A program made the translations under genes and the position numbers. The notes under the pieces were generated by a model. The model was not told the DNA's origin, made no database searches, and saw only the letters and a list, made by a program, of their open reading frames with translations. A stretch of DNA of 64,000 bases. It comes from JANNSO01 sp964485395 (lineage in GTDB: Bacteria > Spirochaetota > Spirochaetia > Treponematales > UBA12059). Positions 25,945 to 33,910 of the stretch are shown in pieces (the first letter of the stretch is position 1; each line of letters begins with the position of its first letter). Location of the stretch: the NCBI GenBank assembly GCA_964485395.1, contig CAZAJF010000014.1, positions 1 through 64,000 on the forward strand, written 5' to 3'.

Positions 25945-25985
25945 AAAACAACCGCCGGGATATCCGACTCGGAATATCCCGGCGG
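25945..25985. terminator. Bidirectional terminator between convergent genes
   Basis: A long inverted repeat (25952-25965 with 25971-25985, one bulged A, loop GACTC) sits between the band-7 gene and the convergent lipoprotein. On the minus strand it is followed by a T-rich run complementary to 25943-25949. On the plus strand the T content is poor. Confidence 0.7.
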
Positions 25986-26013
25986 CCAGGCTTATTCCCA
26001 AAGCCGGCCGGCT

Positions 26014-27270
26014 CTAGCGCCGGTAGCTTTCGGGTATGGTTCCTTTCGTAAAGGGCAAGTATCCCCTGCCTATCAGATACAGATCCTGGAAAACCAGGAG
26101 GTGATTCCTCGACCTGACGCCCGTCTGCCTGTCCATGGAATAGTCCACCCGCCACGAGATATTGGGCGTCGCCTGCCTCAAAAAGCCCAGAAACTGTGCG
26201 GAGTCGGTCTTTTCCTGCCTTTTTACGAGGCGGCGTTGCAAAGAAAATATAACCGCAGCTTCCATGGCCGGGCCTTCGGGATACCCCGGCATCACGAAGC
26301 GCCCCGAGCCGCCCTGAAGGCCGATGTATTTTTCGATATCCGCCAGGATCTTCGCCGGCTCGGCGGTCGATTCCGGGGACGGATTTACGGTCGGATCGGC
26401 CGAGTTCTGCGCAAGCGCGAGTTCAGGATTCTGCATCAAATAGGATGCCGGATATATTCCGGCCACGACGCCGCCTTCTTTCAGGACTGCGGAAAGCATC
26501 GAGGCGATCACGGTTTCATCGGCGAGGTAGAATGCGGTTTTTTCGTTCGCCGACTGCATTCCAAGGACCAGAAGCCGCGCATCATCAAAAACAAGGACAC
26601 CCTCGGGAACGGGAGCCTTGTTCTTTGCCGGCGGCCCTGCATGGCGCAGAACGGTTTCCTTGAAGTCAAGCTTGAACTCGGCGGCGGCCTTTACCAGAAC
26701 CGCATGCCTGGTCATTGCAGTGCCGCCGCCGGCTGGCTGTGCGCCTTGCGGGATTTGCCCGGCAACATACACAAACGTCGTGCATCCCAGCCGCGCGGCA
26801 GTCCACGCGGCCGAATAGGCTCCTGCCTCCTGGTCCGCGGACACCACGAAGGTGGCGGCTTCCTCTATTTCCAGGTAATCGTCTTCCGAATCGATGGCGT
26901 ACAGCAGCAGATCCGGTCGCTTTTCGCGCAGCGAGGCGAACGCGGCGGCCGTCCCCCGTATCGCCGGAGATACGACGACGGCCTTCACCTTGGAATCCGC
27001 GCCCAGTACCCCAAGAAGCCGCGAAAGCTGCTCGGCCGCGGAGATGTCGCTGGATTTCACGAGCGAAAGCCTGCGATAGGCGGGGGACTCCTTCGAAATA
27101 TTCCTGGTGGGCACCGTGTTGATCAATACTATTTCCTGAACGGAAGCCGTAGTTTGGAGGGTAGCCGCCGATTGCCTGGAATCGGCCTTTTTACCGCAGG
27201 AAGGTAATAGCGCAAGCATAAGGATGAAGCTTAAAAAAAAGGCATCGGTCAAGGCATGGCGTGGTTTCAT
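26014..27270 (-). CDS. Substrate-binding-like lipoprotein (DUF3798-like)
   Basis: The 418-residue lipoprotein starts at the ATG at 27270, with GGGAG upstream. The signal ends at LLPSC, giving the lipid-anchored Cys. The mature part resembles type I periplasmic binding proteins, with alternating Rossmann-like segments such as VKAVVVSPAIRGTAAAF and FVVSADQEAGAYSAAW. I believe it fits the DUF3798 family, but that is from memory. No permease or ATPase is adjacent, so a transporter role is uncertain. A terminator-like hairpin lies directly upstream of the ribosome site. Confidence 0.65.
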   Translation of the reverse strand: MKPRHALTDAFFLSFILMLALLPSCGKKADSRQSAATLQTTASVQEIVLINTVPTRNISKESPAYRRLSLVKSSDISAAEQLSRLLGVLGADSKVKAVVVSPAIRGTAAAFASLREKRPDLLLYAIDSEDDYLEIEEAATFVVSADQEAGAYSAAWTAARLGCTTFVYVAGQIPQGAQPAGGGTAMTRHAVLVKAAAEFKLDFKETVLRHAGPPAKNKAPVPEGVLVFDDARLLVLGMQSANEKTAFYLADETVIASMLSAVLKEGGVVAGIYPASYLMQNPELALAQNSADPTVNPSPESTAEPAKILADIEKYIGLQGGSGRFVMPGYPEGPAMEAAVIFSLQRRLVKRQEKTDSAQFLGFLRQATPNISWRVDYSMDRQTGVRSRNHLLVFQDLYLIGRGYLPFTKGTIPESYRR

Positions 27271-27285
27271 ATGAGGCGACTCCCA

Positions 27286-27309
27286 AAAAAAGACCGGCAT
27301 TTCTGCCGG
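27286..27309 (-). terminator. Leader hairpin with U-tract just upstream of the lipoprotein start
   Basis: On the minus strand, GCCGGCAGAAATGCCGGTC (6-bp stem with AAAT-type loop, 27294-27309) is followed by TTTTTTT, ending about 13 bases before the ATG at 27270. It has the form of an intrinsic terminator placed inside the leader, so it may attenuate the lipoprotein gene. Otherwise it ends a transcript from the right. I see no known riboswitch in 27310-27500. Confidence 0.6.
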
Positions 27310-27503
27310 CTAGAAGATACAATACAATCAGTGGCTATACAAGCTGGGCCAAGTTCAAAAACCCATTACTGATTATGGCTTGCCCATTAAAGTTCCAAGC
27401 TGAAACCGGTTTTACTTTATCCGTTTCTGGAGTATGATACGGCCTGTCGCGTCTGCTCATAGCTTGATTACGGCAAACACTATCCATCGCCGACGAGGTA
27501 GTC

Positions 27504-28772
27504 ATGAAATTTTTCCAAAGGCGCTTTTACGAGGAATTTTTCCTATACTCTAGCCAATTCGTACTTTTTTTCATAATCGCCTTGTTTGCGTCTCCGGCCA
27601 TTATCAGGCCGGACACCATCGCCCTTGTGGTGCTCATCGGCTTCCTCCTGATGCAAACGGCGCTCTTGGCCCGCAACGGACACAAACCAGTACAACGGCT
27701 GCTCTTTTCGTGCATTACGCCGGCCGCTTATTCGCTAACGCGTATTTTGGCGGGTTCAAGCGATCTTTTGGACATGGCCAGTTTTTTCCTCTGGATAACA
27801 GCGCTTTACCTTGGCGCAATCCAGGCGCTGGGGCTCCTGTTCAAGCGTAAATGGCCAAAACGCATCACCGAAGTGTTCCTGAGTTTCGGTACAATTTTTA
27901 CTTTCGTGTTCTTCTATTTCTACCTTGATCTGCGTCTCGGAGTTTCAAAATCCTACGAGCTGGGTCAAATCCGCTACTTTGAATTATTAAAAGCCCTTTC
28001 CATCGATAATTTCATCCCGGCTTTCGTGCGTTTCGCCAAGCCGATGCAGCATATCTTCTTTATGTTCGGCGCATTGATGTTCGGGCTCTTTCAGCTGTCG
28101 GACAAGGTAAAGCAGATTTCCCTCAAATACCGGCTGGACACGATCTACGCTACCGTTGAGCCGCCGGGAATTCCCATAGACACGAGGACGGCGCTGGGTA
28201 CCGGAGAGAACCGCGAGGTCGTGGTCCTGTACGCAGATCTCTGGAATTTCACACCCATCGCGGAAAAAGAAGGCGCCGCCGAAACCATAGGACTCCTCAA
28301 CCGCTATTACGCGCTGTGGGACATCGTCGTTCGCCGGAATCACGGCATCATCGAGCAATTCGTGGGCGATACCGTAATCGCGGTCTTTGGGCTGCTGGGC
28401 GAAAAGAATCCGCAGGACTCGGCCGTGGCCTGCGCTCGCGACTTTTTGGCCGAGTTCATCTACTTCCAGGAGGACCTCGCCGACCACAAGCTGCCCATCG
28501 TCAAGCATATCGGCATAGGCATACACGCCGGCAAGGTCGTAGCCGGCGAACTTACGGCCGCTTCCGGCCAGGTTCGCGTCGCGGTGATCGGCGAGACGGT
28601 CAACGTCGCCGCGCGCCTGGATTCGCTCTGCCGCGAGTTCAAGCAGGACCTGCTGTTGAGCCAGCCGGTGTACAAACTGCTTTCGCTGGAGAACCAGAGC
28701 CTGTTCCAGCCCATGGGTGAAGTTTTATTCCGCAACAAAACGCAGCCCCAAGTCGTGTTCGGGAAAAAATAA
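27504..28772 (+). CDS. Membrane-bound class III nucleotide cyclase, atypical active site
   Basis: The 422-residue protein has about five transmembrane helices (15-210), then a class III cyclase domain (about 230-420). The metal-binding aspartates are present (LYADLWNFT and FVGDTVIAVFG), as is the N/R pair in GETVNVAARLDS. The usual purine-selecting Lys before FVGD is Gln (IEQFVGD), and the partner Asp/Thr position before VIG is Ala. It may therefore have altered substrate choice or low activity. The ATG follows ACGAGGTAGTC. The next gene begins two bases after its stop. Confidence 0.8.
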   Translation: MKFFQRRFYEEFFLYSSQFVLFFIIALFASPAIIRPDTIALVVLIGFLLMQTALLARNGHKPVQRLLFSCITPAAYSLTRILAGSSDLLDMASFFLWITALYLGAIQALGLLFKRKWPKRITEVFLSFGTIFTFVFFYFYLDLRLGVSKSYELGQIRYFELLKALSIDNFIPAFVRFAKPMQHIFFMFGALMFGLFQLSDKVKQISLKYRLDTIYATVEPPGIPIDTRTALGTGENREVVVLYADLWNFTPIAEKEGAAETIGLLNRYYALWDIVVRRNHGIIEQFVGDTVIAVFGLLGEKNPQDSAVACARDFLAEFIYFQEDLADHKLPIVKHIGIGIHAGKVVAGELTAASGQVRVAVIGETVNVAARLDSLCREFKQDLLLSQPVYKLLSLENQSLFQPMGEVLFRNKTQPQVVFGKK

Positions 28773-28774
28773 GC

Positions 28775-29509
28775 ATGGGAAAAACGCTGGAACAGATAGT
28801 CGACGGACTCGTCGTCAAGGCGCTCAAGACCTGGGACATGCTGAAGCCCGGAGACCGGATACTCATCGGGGCGTCCGGCGGCAAGGATTCATCCATACTC
28901 GCGCGCGACCTGGCCCTCAAGAAAAAACACGGCCGCATCGACGCGGAAATTACCGCGCTTCATATACGCAACGATTTCGCGCCCAACGCCATGTCGCCCG
29001 TGCTCGCGGCCATGTACGGCGATTGGGGCGTGCCCCTCGTCACCGTGGACGTCGGCGTGCGGGAGCGGCTCAAGCCGGGGCGCACCATGAACTGCTACTG
29101 GTGCTCCACGCAGCGCCGCACCGAGCTTATCAAATACGCGCTGGACAATGGATACACGGCCATCGCGCTTGGTCATCACCTGGACGACGTGCTCGAGACC
29201 CTGTTCATGAACATGATGAACAAGGCTTTGCTCTCCACCATGCCGCCTGTCGTCCAGTACCACAAATACCCGCTTCGCGTCCTGCGCCCGCTCTATCTGG
29301 TGGAAGAAAAGCAGATTATCGGGCTGGCCGGCGAGCTGGGCCTCCTGTCAAGCACCTGCACGTGCGGCTTTAACGACCGCTCGGAGCGAGACCGCGTGCG
29401 CGACAGGGTCGAGGCGCTTACGAACGGCTCGTCTGCAGAAAAGCGCAACTTGCTGGAGTCGCTGGGGAATATCAATCTTGAATACTTGCCGAGCATTCCG
29501 GAGAAGTAA
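28775..29509 (+). CDS. TtcA-family PP-loop ATPase, tRNA thiolation-like
   Basis: The 244-residue protein has the PP-loop ASGGKDSS (33-40) and the CXXC pair in MNCYWCST, plus GHHLDDVLETLFMN. These are hallmarks of TtcA-type enzymes that insert sulfur into tRNA, using an Fe-S cluster between the CXXC and a third Cys (TCTCGF near 190). TtcA makes 2-thiocytidine at tRNA position 32; related subgroups modify other bases. It follows the cyclase by two bases and is probably co-transcribed. Confidence 0.8.
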   Translation: MGKTLEQIVDGLVVKALKTWDMLKPGDRILIGASGGKDSSILARDLALKKKHGRIDAEITALHIRNDFAPNAMSPVLAAMYGDWGVPLVTVDVGVRERLKPGRTMNCYWCSTQRRTELIKYALDNGYTAIALGHHLDDVLETLFMNMMNKALLSTMPPVVQYHKYPLRVLRPLYLVEEKQIIGLAGELGLLSSTCTCGFNDRSERDRVRDRVEALTNGSSAEKRNLLESLGNINLEYLPSIPEK

Positions 29510-29599
29510 ATCCGAGAGCTCTTTACGGCAACGGGCTTCCGGATGTATTTACCGGGAGCCCCTCTGCACTTTCCGGACTTTTTGAAGTATATTTGCAGC

Positions 29600-30646
29600 A
29601 TGAATACTTACATTGCGTCAGAAGAAGTGCTGTCTTTGTATGCCCAGGCAGCCGCCAGACTTTCCCTGCTCGAGCGGTTGGCCGCCGCCGCCTTTACCAC
29701 GCCGAGCGCAAGCACCCAATCTCGCAGGGATGCCAGAATAACCCTGGACGAGGCCGCCAAGGCCATTCGCGCATTTTACGACACCTTTTCCTTTACCGGT
29801 GATACTGCGCGCGACACGCTCGGTTTAGGTACCGAGGCTGACAGAAAGCAGAAAATTTTCCTTGCCGACTACCTGTCCAGGCTGGCTGCTTCCACCGCGC
29901 TCCTGGAAAAACGACTGGACCAGACCGGCGCGCAGAACGCGAAAGCTTTCGAGGCACTGGAGCCTTCCGCGATCGAAGCGAAAATCAAAGCGTCGCAAGG
30001 CGAAGGATCGGCGGACTTCCAGCAAGCCGCAGGAGTGTTCCTGGCAGCATTTGATTTTTTTCGCAATCTGGCGCAGCGCATGCCGCAAGAAGCCGCAAAA
30101 GCTCAAACAAAAAAAGCGAACGCTTTGGACAAAGAGCTTCTCTCCATCAAGATTCGCTCGTTCGTTGATCTTACTGCCTCGGCCGGCGCGGTAAATCCCG
30201 AGCTTCTTTTTAAGGCCAAGACGAAGTTCGAGCGCCTGGAGCAGGAAGGAGTTCCCAGATCAGTATTGGCAGAGCCTCCTTCGGGAACGGTAGGCATTAC
30301 CAAAACCGATGGCGGCATGGAACTTGGCTATGAGGAAAAAGGCGTATCCCTCATGATGCGCTTCCGTGTCGGGGCAAGCGGGCGTTACGAGGGCAGCGTC
30401 AGCGGATTCGTGGAATCGGGCGGTGAACGGGCGGAGTACAGCCTCCGCGATCCCCAGGCCAAAGACGGCAAGATTCAGGGCAATGTCGATGCCGGCACCC
30501 TGTTCGCCCAGTTCCTGAACCGTTTCGACCTGAGACGGCTTTACGAGTCTTCCGCGGCTTCGTTCCAACAGTTGGAGGAAGACGAGAAACTCAAGCCTGC
30601 CCGGACCGCAGACAAGCTTTCCAAGGCACTGGACGATATCCTCTAG
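29600..30646 (+). CDS. Hypothetical cytoplasmic protein
   Basis: The 348-residue protein starts at the ATG at 29600; an upstream ATG at 29543 lies in a palindromic leader. It has no signal peptide or membrane helix. Residues 1-200 are charged and helical, with coiled-coil-like stretches. Residues about 235-310 form a beta-rich section with repeated GSVSGFVESGGERAEYSLR-like turns. A helical tail follows. I do not recognise it. It ends 12 bases from the convergent phosphatase gene and is probably the last gene after ttcA. Confidence 0.55.
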   Translation: MNTYIASEEVLSLYAQAAARLSLLERLAAAAFTTPSASTQSRRDARITLDEAAKAIRAFYDTFSFTGDTARDTLGLGTEADRKQKIFLADYLSRLAASTALLEKRLDQTGAQNAKAFEALEPSAIEAKIKASQGEGSADFQQAAGVFLAAFDFFRNLAQRMPQEAAKAQTKKANALDKELLSIKIRSFVDLTASAGAVNPELLFKAKTKFERLEQEGVPRSVLAEPPSGTVGITKTDGGMELGYEEKGVSLMMRFRVGASGRYEGSVSGFVESGGERAEYSLRDPQAKDGKIQGNVDAGTLFAQFLNRFDLRRLYESSAASFQQLEEDEKLKPARTADKLSKALDDIL

Positions 30647-30657
30647 GGCTAAATACC

Positions 30658-31200
30658 TTAAACAGGCTTCCTGGAACGAATAAAATTCTCTTGTTCTGCT
30701 GTTTCTATGGTACTGGGCCTTGCAGAACGGATGGTCTTGATGGCGTCATCCGGCTTGCTGCCAAACTCCACCAGAAGCATCGCGGCTATCATGCCCGTAC
30801 GGCCGAGTCCACCCATGCAATGAATGCAGACGCGTTCTCCGCGCATCAAGGCGGATCGGATAAGCTGGCCGTAAATTTTCCACGATTCTTCCCATGCGGC
30901 ATCGGGCACGGAATAATCCTTGATGGGCAACTTGATGTGCCTGATTGTAGGCGGCAGTTTTTCAGTCATCTCCTGCACTCCCACTTTTTCGTACTCAAGC
31001 GGTTCAATGAGACTTACCAGAATAGTGGCTCCCCACGAAGCGATGGCTGCCAGATCGGTGGATAAATCGCGGTTCCAAGAGCCCGACAGGGCATGCGCCT
31101 GCCTTTTTCCCGGGCAAAACGTCATGCCTATCAGTCCTTGATACCCGGGTACCGGTACCGAATCTATCCTCAGCGGATGGGTGATGCTCGTTTGATTCAT
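30658..31200 (-). CDS. Tyrosine/dual-specificity protein phosphatase-like protein
   Basis: The 180-residue protein has the phosphatase loop CIHCMGGLGRTG, matching the HCX5R(T/S)G signature with catalytic Cys128. A candidate general-acid Asp lies in IKDYSVPD (95-100). Overall it resembles the CDKN3-like / dual-specificity group and would remove phosphate from proteins or other phosphoesters. The ATG follows CGGGAGTTAGC. It is alone on its strand between the convergent unknown gene and the transporter at 31306. The target is unknown. Confidence 0.85.
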   Translation of the reverse strand: MNQTSITHPLRIDSVPVPGYQGLIGMTFCPGKRQAHALSGSWNRDLSTDLAAIASWGATILVSLIEPLEYEKVGVQEMTEKLPPTIRHIKLPIKDYSVPDAAWEESWKIYGQLIRSALMRGERVCIHCMGGLGRTGMIAAMLLVEFGSKPDDAIKTIRSARPSTIETAEQENFIRSRKPV

Positions 31201-31305
31201 GCTAACTCCCGATCATGGATGGTTTCCCGCGCTCACGCGCGATTATAACCTGATTTTCCATGATATGCCTGAAAACTTTACGTGTTCCGCTTCAGGCCGC
31301 TTGAG

Positions 31306-31989
31306 TTAATCCCGTACCCTTCCTTTGATCAGGTAGATTCCAGGCAAACTGAGCAAGGTAACGCCGAATTTTACCGCAAGATTCAGCATGAATATCTGTG
31401 CCACAACGGTAAAAGGCAACCCAGGGCTTCCCGGCAGGCTGATCCAAAAGGCCAATCCGCAAAAAATAAGATTATCCAGGGGAACGGCCACGGCGTTGCT
31501 GGCGAGCACCCCGATCCAGGCATGTTTCTCGCCATGGCGGTCAAAAAGCCGGCCTGCTACCTTATGATAGATTTCCGTGTCGACGAGTTCAGAGACGACT
31601 TCCGCCAGAATACTCGCCACCACGATTCGCCAAACCGGACCAAGCACCTTGGCCCACTCGACGTCCATGCCCCATGAGGGATCCCCGGGAATCAGCGTCG
31701 TCAGGAATAAGTACGCCGCCATGACCAAATTGATAACCCCGGCCGCGATGACGAGGCTTCGTGCGGCCTTCTTGCCTATGGCTTTATGCACGAGATCGCG
31801 CAGTGTAAAGGTGATCGGGTATAAAAAAGTTCCCAAATCAACGGCCAAACCCGCGACGATACCGATCTTGAGGCTTGCAATGTCTGAAATCATCTGCACC
31901 GCAAGATATGCGCTGATCAGGATTACAGCTAAATTGATGCGCGGGTTCAGTTCCTCTGCATCGTTGTGCAGGGTCTTTAATGGACTCAT
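31306..31989 (-). CDS. yhhQ: Queuosine precursor transporter (YhhQ/DUF165 family)
   Basis: The protein has about 227 residues and six transmembrane helices. Family motifs include DLGTFLYPITFTLRDLVHK, EVVSELVDTEIYHKV and NAVAVPLDNLIFCGLAF. Members import queuosine precursors such as preQ0/preQ1 for tRNA modification. The ATG at 31989 follows AGGAGCTACC; upstream in-frame ATGs lack a ribosome site. The leader just ahead folds like a preQ1-I riboswitch. In such transporters the ligand usually shuts the gene off. Confidence 0.88.
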   Translation of the reverse strand: MSPLKTLHNDAEELNPRINLAVILISAYLAVQMISDIASLKIGIVAGLAVDLGTFLYPITFTLRDLVHKAIGKKAARSLVIAAGVINLVMAAYLFLTTLIPGDPSWGMDVEWAKVLGPVWRIVVASILAEVVSELVDTEIYHKVAGRLFDRHGEKHAWIGVLASNAVAVPLDNLIFCGLAFWISLPGSPGLPFTVVAQIFMLNLAVKFGVTLLSLPGIYLIKGRVRD

Positions 31990-31994
31990 GGTAG

Positions 31995-32033
31995 CTCCTG
32001 TTTTTTTGAGGCGGGTGCGTGGATACGACCGCC
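31995..32033 (-). ncRNA. Candidate preQ1-I riboswitch
   Basis: On the minus strand, a 5-bp stem GGCGG/CCGCC (32033-32029 with 32014-32010) encloses a 14-base C-containing loop. It is followed by the A-rich tail TCAAAAAAAC and AGGAG (31999-31995). A TCC in the loop could pair with GGA of the ribosome site to form the H-type pseudoknot. Size, A-tract and position before a queuosine transporter fit preQ1-I; the stem and loop sequence are not diagnostic. Confidence 0.5.
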
Positions 32034-32252
32034 GCAGTTTTCGTCCTGATCGAAAGGACATGACCGCCCAAAAAGGACGAATTACGGTTACTGCAACCTA
32101 TGTGCACCATAGCAGTTCAGCGCGATTCCATCAAGGGATTCACAGTAATAATACGGTTTTTCCCTTGCGCTCCCCCGGCGCGCAAATTATGCTTAAATAA
32201 TCGTGTATGTACGAATACCGGAAATCGGCATTAATTCTACAGGAGCATAACT

Positions 32253-33848
32253 GTGGCACAACAAGCATTACGTGGATTCAGGCATATCCGCACAACTTTT
32301 TACTTTGTTTCCATTCCGCTGTTCTGCATAGCACTGACTGCCGCGGGAGTAACGCGCTATACATGGCTGAAAGGCGACATGGAAAAAAGCCTGTCGGACA
32401 GGATGGCAAATGCTTCTGGACGGCTTGCCCTCAATTTGGTCGAACCTTTCTGGCGGATGGACCCTGAATACGCGCGTACCGTCATCGGCACGGAAATGAA
32501 AGACAAAGCCATCATGCATGCCCAGGCGTTCGACAAGGCGACAGGTTCCATATTTGCCTCCCTTGATAAAGCCCCGGACGGGAATCTGAGCCCCGGAACC
32601 AATCCCCAACAAGAAACTCCCGACCATGGTGAAATCACCATGGAAGCTCCTATCGTAAGGGATGGAACGCAAATTGCCACTATCCATATCATTTTTACCA
32701 ATAACGAGATAGAAAAAAGCCTCGGAGGCCTCGCAGCCCGCAGCATCATAGAGGCAGTTATCATTATCATCATACTTATCGCCATCGTTACCATTCTTTT
32801 GGAATCGCTCGTTCGCCGGCCTTTGTCCCTGGTTTTGGCCTCCGTGAAAGAGCTCGAGGAGGGCCGGCTGTCGCTCACGTCAGAATCATCCTTGGAGAGA
32901 CGCAGGGATGAAATGGGAGAACTATCCCGGGCCTTAAAAAGTACGATTCAAAAGCTTCGGAACATTGTCGGCGGCGTTCAGAAATCCAGCGGTACGGTTG
33001 CCAACATATCGGCGGAACTGTCATCGGCGGCAAAACAGATGACTATAGGAATCCAGTCTGTCGCCGAATCCAGCCAGCAACTTTCCCAAGGTTCCACTGA
33101 GCAAGCCGCAAGTGCCGAGGAAGTTTCGGCCAGCATCGAGGAAATGAGCTCAAATATCAGGCAAAGCGCGGGGAATGCGCAGGAAACCGAAAAAATCGCC
33201 CGCAAGGCGGCCGCCGATGCCCGCTCCGGATCTACAGCCGTCAAAGAAACCGTGGACGCCATGCGCCGGATCGCTGAACGAATCGACATAATAGAAGAAA
33301 TCGCGCGCCAAACCAATATGCTCTCCCTGAATGCGAGCATCGAGGCGGCACGTGCCGGAGAACACGGCAAAGGTTTCGCGGTAGTGGCCAGCGAAGTTGG
33401 AAAACTGGCTGAACGGTCACGCACGGCAGCCGGAGAAATCTCCGAACTTACCAAGAAAAGCGTCGCCGTTGCGGACAAAGCGGGTGAAATGCTGGACAGG
33501 ATGGTGCCGGACATCCAGAAAACATCGGAACTGGTACAGGAAATCAGCCTTGCGAGCCGAGAACAGGATTCCGGCGCGCAGCAGATAAACAAGGCGATTA
33601 CGCAGCTCGACTCGGTGATACAGCACAACGCCTCGCTTTCCGAGGAGTTTGGCGCCACGAGCGAGGAAATCGCGGGACAATCCAGCATGGTCGCCGGAAC
33701 TGCCATGGAATTGGCCAGCCAGGCCGGCAAGTTACAGGAAGCCATTTCATTCTTCGTGCTTGAGGACTCATCGCAAATAGAGGACGAAACCGAAGATGAT
33801 GCCCCAGAGGACACTTTAATGATTTCCGAAAGCGATACCGAGTTTTAG
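32253..33848 (+). CDS. Methyl-accepting chemotaxis protein
   Basis: The 531-residue receptor has transmembrane helices at about 15-38 and 168-190. The short periplasmic domain (about 130 residues) is of a type I cannot name. HAMP follows at about 190-245, then the signalling hairpin with tip IEEIARQTNMLSLNASIEAA. The start is the GTG at 32253 after AGGAGCATAACT. Its cytoplasmic part is very similar to the next receptor, so the two probably arose by duplication with different sensor domains. It heads the operon continuing through cheA at 38890. Confidence 0.92.
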   Translation: MAQQALRGFRHIRTTFYFVSIPLFCIALTAAGVTRYTWLKGDMEKSLSDRMANASGRLALNLVEPFWRMDPEYARTVIGTEMKDKAIMHAQAFDKATGSIFASLDKAPDGNLSPGTNPQQETPDHGEITMEAPIVRDGTQIATIHIIFTNNEIEKSLGGLAARSIIEAVIIIIILIAIVTILLESLVRRPLSLVLASVKELEEGRLSLTSESSLERRRDEMGELSRALKSTIQKLRNIVGGVQKSSGTVANISAELSSAAKQMTIGIQSVAESSQQLSQGSTEQAASAEEVSASIEEMSSNIRQSAGNAQETEKIARKAAADARSGSTAVKETVDAMRRIAERIDIIEEIARQTNMLSLNASIEAARAGEHGKGFAVVASEVGKLAERSRTAAGEISELTKKSVAVADKAGEMLDRMVPDIQKTSELVQEISLASREQDSGAQQINKAITQLDSVIQHNASLSEEFGATSEEIAGQSSMVAGTAMELASQAGKLQEAISFFVLEDSSQIEDETEDDAPEDTLMISESDTEF

Positions 33849-33910
33849 AAAATCCGTAATAATTGGGCGAATCGGCTCTCGCCCAAGTTTTATGTGAAAG
33901 GGTAAATATT

